A stretch of 8,420 nt of DNA from Oligoflexia bacterium. Its GTDB lineage: Bacteria; Bdellovibrionota; UBA1018. Under the pieces are notes generated by a model. It searched no databases, had not been told where the DNA came from, and saw only the letters and a list, made by a program, of their open reading frames with translations. Each line of letters starts with the position of its first letter. The first letter of the stretch is position 1. A program made the position numbers and the translations under genes. The stretch spans positions 1 through 8,420 of the forward strand of contig CAIYTD010000394.1 in NCBI GenBank assembly GCA_903928955.1, given 5' to 3'. Shown piece after piece: positions 1 to 6,727 of this stretch.

Positions 1-626
1 CTGCAGGTATGTTGATGGGGGTGGTGAAGGGGGCTATTTCTGGACTCTGTTATGCGATGAGCTCTGAAACAGGAGCTCCAAGCCTCAAGAGAATAGTCTT
101 TAATGTGAATACGGTTATTTTTGGGGTGACCCAAGGAAAGCAGAGAATAACGGGATTTTTCTTACTTATTGATACTCGAACAGGCACTATGGAAGCAGTC
201 AATGCCTCTCATCCAGCACCTTTTTTGTACAAGCCTACTTCTAATGGAGGATCTATTCATCCTTCTGATTTATTTAAGCCTTTTATGTTTAGGAATAGTC
301 CTGTTTTAGGTGCATCAGCTCAAATTAGGATTCATGTAGAGTCCATGCAGATTCAGCCCGGAGATATGATATTTTGGTCCTCGGCAAGATTGATGAGTAC
401 TCCTAACTCAAAAAGTGAAACTTTGAGTGTAGATCACCTTTTTAGTTTGCTTCTAGATTTGCATGAGAATTCAAGTGGTCAGGCTATGCAAATCGCTTCT
501 CAGCTGATTGAAAAAATAAGTTTATTTTTCGGAGAAAGTTCTAAATATTTTTCGGATGATATTACATTCGCTGTGGCCACTATTTCTAAAAAAGCGGTAT
601 TTGAAGTGAGGGATGAACCCACGTGA
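1..626 (+). CDS. SpoIIE/PP2C-family Ser/Thr phosphatase domain, 5'-truncated, probably degenerate
   Basis: The gene is open from the window edge, so the N-terminus is missing. The visible 207 residues match the last two thirds of a SpoIIE/RsbU-type PP2C domain. An AGMLMGVVKGAISG helix corresponds to the segment after the DxxGHG motif. A beta pair, ITGFFLLIDTRTGTMEAVNASHPAPFLY, corresponds to the usual 'NAGHxPP' region (here NASHPAP). The segment IQPGDMIFW follows, and SDDITFAVATI matches the terminal DDxT motif. Such domains dephosphorylate anti-sigma antagonist or other Ser/Thr phosphoproteins using Mn/Mg. One feature is odd: after GDMIFW the family normally has (S/T)DG, with Asp as a metal ligand, but codons 378-386 read S-S-A. 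The enzyme may be inactive or metal-altered. The TGA stop overlaps the GTG start of the transglycosylase gene by 4 bases (GTGA), implying translational coupling. The family call is firm, but activity and upstream sensor domains cannot be judged. Confidence 0.8.
   Translation, partial: AGMLMGVVKGAISGLCYAMSSETGAPSLKRIVFNVNTVIFGVTQGKQRITGFFLLIDTRTGTMEAVNASHPAPFLYKPTSNGGSIHPSDLFKPFMFRNSPVLGASAQIRIHVESMQIQPGDMIFWSSARLMSTPNSKSETLSVDHLFSLLLDLHENSSGQAMQIASQLIEKISLFFGESSKYFSDDITFAVATISKKAVFEVRDEPT
608..612 (+). promoter_or_regulatory. Shine-Dalgarno site for the transglycosylase GTG start
   Basis: GAGGG lies 10 bases before the GTG at 623, inside the end of the phosphatase gene. It supports the GTG start, which also gives the only complete N-terminal hydrophobic signal. 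Confidence 0.5.
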
Positions 627-2230
627 ATCGATTTTTTTGTATGCTGCTAGTGGGTTCTATTACTTGTATCTTGGGATTATCCCCTAAACAAGTTAGAATA
701 TTTAGGTTTTCTGATTTGATGGGTGATGAAACTTTGATGGGATTAGATTTTGATACGAAGGAAGATCTCGTTAAGATTGAAAAAAAGTTTGAGCAAGCAT
801 CTGTGGTCAATGAGTGTCAAATCGAAAATAATTCAAATCCTTTTTGTATTCCAAAATCTAATTTATTAAAATTAAAAAAGAATATAGGGAATGTTTTAAA
901 AGAAAAAGTGAAACTTCTTTCTATTCAGAGAGCAGTTCGCACTTTGCAAAAGAGTGACTTTCAAAATTTTAATGGACTCAGTGAAGCAGATCTAGCTATT
1001 GCAATTCAACGCATGGCTCGACTTCGTCCCCTAGCGTCTATGATTCGAAAGGTTCTGAGAGCGCGTACTTGTCCCTCTACAGTTCTTCTTACTGCTTTAG
1101 GCCTTCAAATGGAGAGTCAGTTTCCAGGAATGAAATTTAAAAATTTGGCTCTCTCGTTGTATCGGAGATCAGTGCAGTGTGGTTCCGATGCAGCTTCTGT
1201 ACAGGCTGCTTATCGGTTGGGTTTAATGGAAATAGAGTCTGGAAAATGTGATTTGGCTGAAAAAATTCTTTCTCAGATTTCGGCTGATTCTCCTTCAATT
1301 GACTATCGAATGAGAGTTGCTTATTGGAGATTTTACTGTGCAGAGCAACAAAAAAATATTGTTCTACGAGATCAACTGAAGAAGTGGATTGTGAAGGAAT
1401 ATCCATTGAGCTTGCATTCTCTTTTAGTTCGATCGGATTCAGAAATTCAGGATTTCATGGTAGGTAAAGATGAGGATATTAAAATTAATTTTAGATCTTT
1501 TTTAGACCCACAGCTCAATGAAGTTACTCGGGCCATCGAAATATTATTACGTCGAGGTGATTCTAACGAAGCAGTTCAGTTAATTGAACCTCATTTAGAG
1601 CGTGTATTGAAAACCGAAGTAGGTTTTCAATTGTATTGGGCTATTCTTTTCAAAAGATGTCATTATATGGGAGAGAGTTTTGAATGGATGGCAAAAGTTT
1701 TTAGATTGAATCCGCAATTAATTTCTAAAAGAACTCTTCAATTTATGTATCCTCAGAATGGTTTCTCCTTGATTCAAATGCTCAGTTCCTCAGTGGATCC
1801 TTATTTGACTTTATCTGTTATTCGGCAAGAAAGTGCTTTCGATCAAAATGCAAAGAGTCCTTCAGGGGCGATTGGGCTCATGCAGATTCAGTTTGCTACG
1901 GCTCGAAATTTTGAGAAGATTTCAAAAAAACAACTTTATGATCCCAAAGTAAATATACGCATCGGATTAAAGTATTTTAGTCGTTTGTTGCATTCTACCG
2001 GTAAGATCGAAATGGCTTTAGCTGCTTATAATGCAGGGCCAGGACGCTTGAAGCAGTGGAAAAGAAGATACTCGACTGAAAATCGGCTACTTTTTATTGA
2101 TCTATTGCCCTTGCGAGAGACTCGAGATTATGTGTCTTCTATTGCTAGAAATTACTATTGGTACCTCAAACTTTACGATTCTATGAGTCCAGCATTACAG
2201 CATCTTCCTTTTTTTGACGGAACTAACTAG
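623..2230 (+). CDS. slt: Slt-family lytic murein transglycosylase, exported
   Basis: A 535-residue protein that cleaves the MurNAc-GlcNAc bond of peptidoglycan in the periplasm, forming 1,6-anhydro-MurNAc ends. The C-terminal third is a clear SLT (goose-lysozyme-like) domain. It has LSVIRQESAFDQNAKSPSGAIGLMQI with catalytic Glu403 (codon 1829-1831), then the DPKVNIRIGLKYF segment, then ALAAYNAGPGRLKQW, and finally the ETRDYVSSIARNYYWY tail. Residues about 110-390 are helical with repeat-like hairpins, resembling the superhelical ring of Slt70. At 535 residues it is shorter than Slt70, so strict orthology to slt is not shown. The N-terminus, Met-Asn-Arg followed by a hydrophobic stretch to about residue 20, looks like a Sec signal or anchor. 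The context of Cys15 (SITC) is a poor lipobox. It overlaps the phosphatase gene upstream by 4 bases and is followed after 32 bases by tyrS, so the three genes are probably co-transcribed. Confidence 0.92.
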   Translation: MNRFFCMLLVGSITCILGLSPKQVRIFRFSDLMGDETLMGLDFDTKEDLVKIEKKFEQASVVNECQIENNSNPFCIPKSNLLKLKKNIGNVLKEKVKLLSIQRAVRTLQKSDFQNFNGLSEADLAIAIQRMARLRPLASMIRKVLRARTCPSTVLLTALGLQMESQFPGMKFKNLALSLYRRSVQCGSDAASVQAAYRLGLMEIESGKCDLAEKILSQISADSPSIDYRMRVAYWRFYCAEQQKNIVLRDQLKKWIVKEYPLSLHSLLVRSDSEIQDFMVGKDEDIKINFRSFLDPQLNEVTRAIEILLRRGDSNEAVQLIEPHLERVLKTEVGFQLYWAILFKRCHYMGESFEWMAKVFRLNPQLISKRTLQFMYPQNGFSLIQMLSSSVDPYLTLSVIRQESAFDQNAKSPSGAIGLMQIQFATARNFEKISKKQLYDPKVNIRIGLKYFSRLLHSTGKIEMALAAYNAGPGRLKQWKRRYSTENRLLFIDLLPLRETRDYVSSIARNYYWYLKLYDSMSPALQHLPFFDGTN

Positions 2231-2245
2231 CTGAGCTCATTCAGA

Positions 2246-2259
2246 GATGTTAAGACATC
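2246..2259 (+). repeat. Small inverted repeat just upstream of tyrS
   Basis: GATGT and ACATC form a perfect 5-bp stem around a TAAG loop, ending three bases before the tyrS ATG. No T-run follows, so it is not an intrinsic terminator. It could fold in the mRNA and influence tyrS initiation, or it could be chance. Confidence 0.3.
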
Positions 2260-2262
2260 AGG

Positions 2263-3504
2263 ATGATTTCTAAAAAATTTAAGGCAACCCCTCTTGAGCA
2301 GCTCAATGAGCTCAGGCGTGCAGCAGTGGAGATGATTCCTGAAGATGACCTTTTAAAAAAATTAGAGGTTTCTTATCAATCGGGAAAGCCCCTCATTGTT
2401 AAGTTTGGAGCTGATCCTTCTCGTCCGGACATTCATTTAGGTCATACAGTTGTGATGAATCAGCTTCGAATTTTGCAGGATTTTGGCCATGAAGTAAATT
2501 TTTTAATAGGCGATTTTACTGCTCAGATTGGAGATCCTACTGGGAGAAGTAAGACGAGGCAACAGCTGACTGCAAATGAGGTTCAGAAAAATTCGAAGAC
2601 TTATCAAGATCAGATTTTTAAGGTTTTGAATCCTGAAAAAACTCAGGTCATTTATAATAGTAGGTGGTTGAACTCCATTGATTTGAGTTCTTTTTTGCAG
2701 ATTTTGATGAGTACGACAGTAGGCCAGCTTTTAGCTCGCGAAGACTTTACATCGCGATTTAGAGCAGAGGAGCCCATTTTCTTGCATGAGTTTCTCTATC
2801 CACTTTTACAAGGTTATGATTCTGTTGTGATGAAAGCAGATCTCGAATTAGGAGGAACAGATCAGAAGTTTAATCTTTTAATGGGACGTCACCTTCAAAA
2901 GTACTATGGTCTACCTCAGCAAGCGATTCTCATCATGCCTTTACTAGAAGGCTTAGATGGTGTTCAAAAGATGTCCAAGAGTTTGGATAATTTTATTGCT
3001 TTGACCGATAGTCCAAAAGATATGTTCGGAAAAATAATGTCGATTTCTGACCTTTTGATGATTCGGTATTATGAACTTTTGAGTATGCGACCTTCTCATG
3101 AGATTGACAAAATAAAATTAGAGTTGAAGGAGGGAAAACTCCATCCTATGAGTGTAAAAAAACAGCTTGGCATAGAACTCGTTGATTTGTACCATGGTCT
3201 AGGTACAGGGAATCTGGAGAAAGAGCGTTTTGAAGATCTTTTTTCAAAGAAATCTTTAAGCATAGACTTACCTGTCTTGCAAGTGCATGTAAATGAACAA
3301 GGGAAAGTGAATTTAATTACCCTTATGGTAGAACAGGGATTTGTTCAATCCCGCTCAGAAGCAAGGCGGCTCCTTCAGCAAAACGCTGTAAAAATAGATG
3401 GGCAATCTGTAACGGAAGAATATTTTCAGCTTAAACATTCTGGAGAGCAGGTGCTGAGAGTAGGGAAACTGCATCAGCTGAAATTAATGGCTCTTCCTAT
3501 TTAG
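2263..3504 (+). CDS. tyrS: Tyrosyl-tRNA synthetase, KMSKS-type bacterial form
   Basis: A 413-residue class I aminoacyl-tRNA synthetase that charges tRNA-Tyr with tyrosine using ATP in the cytoplasm. The Rossmann catalytic domain starts with KFGADPSRPDIHLGHTVV, where the HIGH motif is HLGH at residues 58-61. FLIGDFTAQIGDPTGRS follows, then the tyrosine pocket segment LQGYDSVVMKADLELGGTDQ (GGTDQ at 197-201), then KMSKS exactly at 236-240. The C-terminus (about 347-405) is an S4 RNA-binding domain with QGFVQSRSEARRLLQQNAVKIDG. This is the TyrS type related to Bacillus TyrZ. The length is normal and no key motif is missing. The ATG at 2263 gives the family's N-terminus (PLEQLNELRRAAVEMIPEDDLL), although only a weak GG directly precedes it; AGAG at 2243-2246 lies beyond a small hairpin. 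Its stop overlaps the convergent peptidase gene by 8 bases. Confidence 0.97.
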   Translation: MISKKFKATPLEQLNELRRAAVEMIPEDDLLKKLEVSYQSGKPLIVKFGADPSRPDIHLGHTVVMNQLRILQDFGHEVNFLIGDFTAQIGDPTGRSKTRQQLTANEVQKNSKTYQDQIFKVLNPEKTQVIYNSRWLNSIDLSSFLQILMSTTVGQLLAREDFTSRFRAEEPIFLHEFLYPLLQGYDSVVMKADLELGGTDQKFNLLMGRHLQKYYGLPQQAILIMPLLEGLDGVQKMSKSLDNFIALTDSPKDMFGKIMSISDLLMIRYYELLSMRPSHEIDKIKLELKEGKLHPMSVKKQLGIELVDLYHGLGTGNLEKERFEDLFSKKSLSIDLPVLQVHVNEQGKVNLITLMVEQGFVQSRSEARRLLQQNAVKIDGQSVTEEYFQLKHSGEQVLRVGKLHQLKLMALPI

Positions 3505-5055
3505 AGTACATTTTTTTAATCCAGCAGGCCCAGCCTGGTGTTTCGCAGGCGTCAGCTCCATAGAAAAGGGATTTTGAGAAATCTCCAATACGCTCGTGAA
3601 ATTCACCTTCAAATTGAGGGAGCCAGATAGATATCCCTCTGGGTCCATATTCTTTTTGAGGACAAAATCGGCGGTATTTAGTTCCTAGAGCTGAATTGAC
3701 AACGGTATAATTCAATGCATGATAAGTTTTTTCCATGCTTTGTTTCAGCTTGAGTGCCATGGGAGTCGCTCTATTGTGGTGTGACTGGATATCGGATTGG
3801 ATGAGATGAGATAGGCCTTCGATAAAAGCTCCTAGGTCTTGAGTGCCACTTTCATAAAATGGCCCTGTTTCCATTAAGCCTTTTAAATCCATCCATCGGG
3901 TTTTTTCTTCCTCTATAAAAGCGATTAAGGACTGACCCAGTAAGTTTAATGAAGGAACGAGAGAGGTTCGAAGATGTTTAGAGGAAATTGAACATGCAGT
4001 AAGCTCTTGAGAGTTCTCTGGATCAGCAAGAGAAAGAGCTCCTTGCCCGGGACGATAAGCCTTTTCATTGATAGAGGGGAGAGCCCAAGCTAAGAGATAA
4101 GGTTCTCCTGGATAAAGTTCCATGCTCCTTTGAGGAGCGGATTCTTCAAACGTTCCAGAATTCAGCTGGCAAAGGATGGAGCTGTAATCCATTCCCCAGT
4201 AGGTTTGGATGTCTTCAGAGCCATATGTATAGAGAGTATACTGAGCTAATTCTGTTGCATCTTCTACTGTTTGCATGAGGCATGCGTCTGACACAAAAAC
4301 ATCTAGAGGGTCGCCTGACCATTCTTTTACATTCTTTAAGACTTCTCGAAGACCTGGAATATCTAAATATTCAGAATCTCCATCAAAAGCTAAACCACCG
4401 AATCGACCGGTACGGGTTGAGGGTGGCGATATTTTTAAAGGATGGATTGCCGTCCATCCTTCGCCATGCCCCCAGACAATGACAAAATAGTGTTCTGATG
4501 GATATTCTTGAATGCCCCATTTGAGAAATTCTTCTAGCTGTTTTTGTTCGGAAACGGGTAAGGCTTTGGTGAGTTGAGAGATCAGGGGAGATTGAATTTG
4601 TGTTTTTGAAAGTTGAGCCACTTTTTCTCTGTTTAGCTGGAGTGTCTGATTCTGAGAAGATTCAAAGATGTGGAAGCGATCAAAATGCTGATTTTTTTCG
4701 ACGTTGAGTTGTACAATCACATCGGTTCGAATACTGGATCCATTTTTTTTTGATGGTAAATAGGCTTCCATTTCTAGAAGATTCGCATAGGCAAATGGAA
4801 TTAGATCTTCAGTGACTGCCATGTAGATAAGTACGGTCCAAGTTTTATGGCAGTTTTTTCGATCTAAACCACTCTGTTTCATGCGATTTTGATAGGTGAG
4901 GTAGTTTTTGTCTTTGCTTAAATTGAATTCATAATCCTGAGTGGAATATTGTTCCCAAGTAGTTGAGCAGGAGTCAGGTGGAACAGGAATAAGAGGGGCA
5001 TGCAGAAGCCTAGCTGAGTTGTTAAGAAAAAGAGAAAACTCATCCATTTTTGCAT
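3497..5055 (-). CDS. Clostripain-like (C11) cysteine peptidase, probable lipoprotein with leader out of frame
   Basis: The main frame encodes a caspase-fold C11 peptidase, a family of secreted and often self-processing proteases that mostly cut after Arg. Numbered from the in-frame GTG at 5077 (526 residues), the domain begins KTWTVLIYMAVTEDL (about 78-92). The catalytic His204 lies in VIVWGHGEGW (codon 4466-4468) and Cys266 in FVSDACLMQTVEDATELA (codon 4280-4282). GSEDIQTYWGMDYSSIL and a late GISIWLP strand follow, as in clostripains. The start is the problem. GTG 5077 has no ribosome site, and its frame gives no signal sequence. GAGGGGG at 5060-5066 instead serves ATG 5055 (or 5058) in another frame, which encodes a strong signal sequence (MQKWMSFLFFL...). 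From 5055 the gene is one base short of a multiple of three. Adding one base near 4972 would join the leader to the body and create HLTSC, a textbook lipobox. It lies 25 bases after the transglutaminase gene. Confidence 0.85.
4918..5055 (-). other. Out-of-frame signal-sequence leader ahead of the C11 peptidase
   Basis: This 45-codon frame starts at ATG 5055, four bases after GAGGGGG, and ends at TAA 4918-4920. It begins MQKWMSFLFFL, continues with the hydrophobic MPLLFLFHL, and reads LTPAQ where the peptidase frame reads DSCSTTW. Export is expected for the family, so I take this as the original N-terminus, separated from the body by a single-base deletion between roughly 5000 and 4920. An alternative is a -1 frameshift during translation, but I see no slippery heptamer. 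A chance open frame is less likely given the ribosome site and hydrophobicity. Confidence 0.55.
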
Positions 5056-5059
5056 CATG

Positions 5060-5066
5060 CCCCCTC
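5060..5066 (-). promoter_or_regulatory. Shine-Dalgarno site that decides the C11 peptidase start
   Basis: GAGGGGG on the minus strand lies one base from ATG 5058, four from ATG 5055, and twelve from the in-frame ATG 5047. The upstream transglutaminase gene uses the same motif at five bases, so the spacing favours the ATG 5055 frame. Confidence 0.6.
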
Positions 5067-5080
5067 AGGACTTTCACTTT

Positions 5081-6598
5081 CTATTGTTGTAGCTTGGAAT
5101 GTGTCACTAAGGCTTCCACAATAGCAGCTAAAGGTTGGCTTCGCTTGGAGCCTTCTTGGGCTGCGTGAGTCCAGCTTGCGGGGAGCGGATCTTGAGGGTC
5201 CCAGGCGGCGGAATGGGAACTTTCAATATAGAGATCGCCTATTGAGGTGGCTCGAGCATTGGGTTCAGGTAACCACATAAAATCAGGATGCTGTCGTTGG
5301 TACCATTCTCCACCAATAATGCGATATTGATCGTCCAGCTCCAAATCATAAAAATAATTTACGGAAATACGTCGGTCAAAAGTTTCTGAGTCTGATAGAT
5401 TATGAGAGGGAGTGGTTTCAGCAACATACGTCAGTTTCATGACTATTCCTGCCATATACGCTGTATTGCTGGAGCGGTATTTAGTAAATCGATCATTATG
5501 GAATGAAGATCTACTCACGGTAGCATCGTTGAGGTTATTGACATATTGAAGTGTTGAGGGATTAAAATAGACATATTCATAAGAGTAAACAGGTTGATTC
5601 CAAACTTCATAGTCATAGGTAGCATCGATCACAAAGCTTCGCTTAGAGACGCCAATTTGATTGACTATCGCGGTATGCCAGGTACCTGGATTCGTATCGA
5701 AGCAATCTGGATTTAAGATATGGCCATTTGCATCTTCAGCTGGATGTTTTTCGTCACAACGGCCTCCGATGAAGCGTGTTTTTGGAGCCCCATTTGCCCA
5801 GAGTAGCGACGAAAGTGCTTTAATATCTGAAGGATAAAATTGGATTTTCGTCTGTCCATTTGCTGCAGTTACTTCAATGGCGTGCTCGGGTCTTGCGATC
5901 ATGAAAGAAGCGGGTGCCCAGCCATGACAAATACCCATCCAAGGCTCAACTTTACCGTAGCTTTTGAAATAGGGAACTCCTGCATCTATCATTGCGCGGG
6001 TTAATGTTTGATGAGAGTCACCCACTAAAAGATCATATTTTTCTGAAGGCGAGAGCTGATCAACCGAGGAAGATCGGGTGGTTGAAATATAGTTGATATT
6101 TGTTTGCCAGTTTGAAGAGTTTGGAAATCCTGGATCTGCGTACCTTCTTGCAAGTGATCCGAGAGAAATTGCCCAATAGTCACTTGACCAAGGCGCTACT
6201 GATACTTGAGCGGACATCATGCCTTCCTGCTCCATTTCTTGAAGTCGAAAAAATCTGAGTTCATCTACTAGATTTTCGGCTTGATCATTGTTTCGAATAG
6301 GACCACGTCCGGTTTTTCGATAAGATTTTGCTGAGTGCTCTTCACGATCTTTTTCTAATATGAAATCCAGAGATTCTATACTTTCTTTAGAAAATTTGGG
6401 TTTCATTTGAATGGGTTGTAAAGTATCAGGATCATACTTCATCGTATTTTTTGAATTATGAATGAACTCTCTAGGGTTGGATTCAAACTCAGCAAGTTTT
6501 TGGTTGACCCATCCAGAGTCCAATGCAAAGGCATGAGTCCAACTTGTAGCTGCAAAAAGTGCAGTTGCCGCATACCACTTTAAATCATTTATTTTCAC
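5081..6598 (-). CDS. Secreted transglutaminase of the oomycete elicitor (GP42/Pep-13) type
   Basis: A 505-residue exported enzyme. MKINDLKWYAATALFAATSWTHAFA is a good Sec signal with cleavage near residue 25 (AFA-LDS). The middle matches the transglutaminase elicitor family. Cys224 is in WMGICHGWAPASF (codon 5927-5929), His308 in NPGTWHTAIVNQIG (5675-5677) and Asp325 in RSFVIDATYDYEVWNQPV (5624-5626), which together suggest a Cys-His-Asp site. VWNQPV (332-337) is identical to the core of Pep-13, the surface peptide of Phytophthora GP42 that plants recognise. IIGGEW and HPDFMWLP near 428-444 are further family features. Transglutaminases form glutamine-lysine isopeptide bonds, but the substrate here is unknown. 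Residues about 27-130 may be a pro-region and include basic KSYRKTGRGPIR. The GTG start is set by GAGGGG five bases upstream and by the signal peptide. The C11 peptidase gene follows directly, forming a two-gene unit. By eye the gene is less AT-rich than the flanking genes. Confidence 0.85.
   Translation of the reverse strand: MKINDLKWYAATALFAATSWTHAFALDSGWVNQKLAEFESNPREFIHNSKNTMKYDPDTLQPIQMKPKFSKESIESLDFILEKDREEHSAKSYRKTGRGPIRNNDQAENLVDELRFFRLQEMEQEGMMSAQVSVAPWSSDYWAISLGSLARRYADPGFPNSSNWQTNINYISTTRSSSVDQLSPSEKYDLLVGDSHQTLTRAMIDAGVPYFKSYGKVEPWMGICHGWAPASFMIARPEHAIEVTAANGQTKIQFYPSDIKALSSLLWANGAPKTRFIGGRCDEKHPAEDANGHILNPDCFDTNPGTWHTAIVNQIGVSKRSFVIDATYDYEVWNQPVYSYEYVYFNPSTLQYVNNLNDATVSRSSFHNDRFTKYRSSNTAYMAGIVMKLTYVAETTPSHNLSDSETFDRRISVNYFYDLELDDQYRIIGGEWYQRQHPDFMWLPEPNARATSIGDLYIESSHSAAWDPQDPLPASWTHAAQEGSKRSQPLAAIVEALVTHSKLQQ
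5588..5605 (-). other. Pep-13 core motif VWNQPV in the transglutaminase
   Basis: These six codons encode residues 332-337. The Pep-13 elicitor core in Phytophthora GP42 is VWNQPV followed by RGFKVYE; here it is followed by YSYEYVYF. The Trp and Pro known to matter for elicitor activity are both present, and the motif sits just after the catalytic Asp region, as in GP42. Confidence 0.8.
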
Positions 6599-6603
6599 TT
6601 TTT

Positions 6604-6609
6604 CCCCTC
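6604..6609 (-). promoter_or_regulatory. Shine-Dalgarno site for the transglutaminase gene
   Basis: GAGGGG lies five bases before the GTG at 6596-6598 on the minus strand. It supports the GTG start, which gives a complete signal peptide. Confidence 0.65.
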
Positions 6610-6648
6610 ACGTAATCTTTTTTTTTCGGTTGAAAAACCCTTGTCTGC

Positions 6649-6683
6649 GAGTGTGTCTCTAATCGTTTGTACAGGAGTGTGTC
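6649..6683. repeat. Paired 9-bp direct repeats in the divergent spacer
   Basis: GAGTGTGTC occurs at 6649-6657 and again at 6675-6683, 26 bases apart, in the 129-base spacer between divergent genes. The second copy overlaps the putative -35 hexamer of the minus-strand promoter. They may be regulator-binding sites, but chance is possible. Confidence 0.35.
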
Positions 6684-6685
6684 AA
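6656..6685 (-). promoter_or_regulatory. Candidate sigma70-like promoter for the transglutaminase-peptidase unit
   Basis: On the minus strand TTGACA (plus-strand 6680-6685) is a perfect -35 hexamer. It is followed 18 bases later by TAGAGA (6656-6661), a poor -10. It lies 58 bases upstream of the GTG start. The -35 is convincing and the -10 is not, so this is only a candidate. The rest of the divergent spacer shows no gene and no terminator. Confidence 0.35.
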
Positions 6686-6727
6686 GAAGAATAGACTTAG
6701 GGTTATTTTTAGTGCATAAAATGGATC

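Noticed and set aside
586..1406. Minus-strand open frames at 586-810 and 1137-1406
   Set aside because: They lie antisense within well-supported phosphatase and transglycosylase genes, show no recognisable domain, and have no convincing ribosome site.
4275..5168. Plus-strand open frames at 4275-4490, 4282-4482 and 4941-5168
   Set aside because: They are antisense to the C11 peptidase catalytic region and the gene junction. Their length follows from the opposite-strand codons and they have no family features.
6618..6640. T9 run next to the small inverted repeat GGTT-GAAA-AACC as an intrinsic terminator
   Set aside because: The T-run precedes the stem on the plus strand and is an A-run after the stem on the minus strand. 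The stem is only 4 bp.
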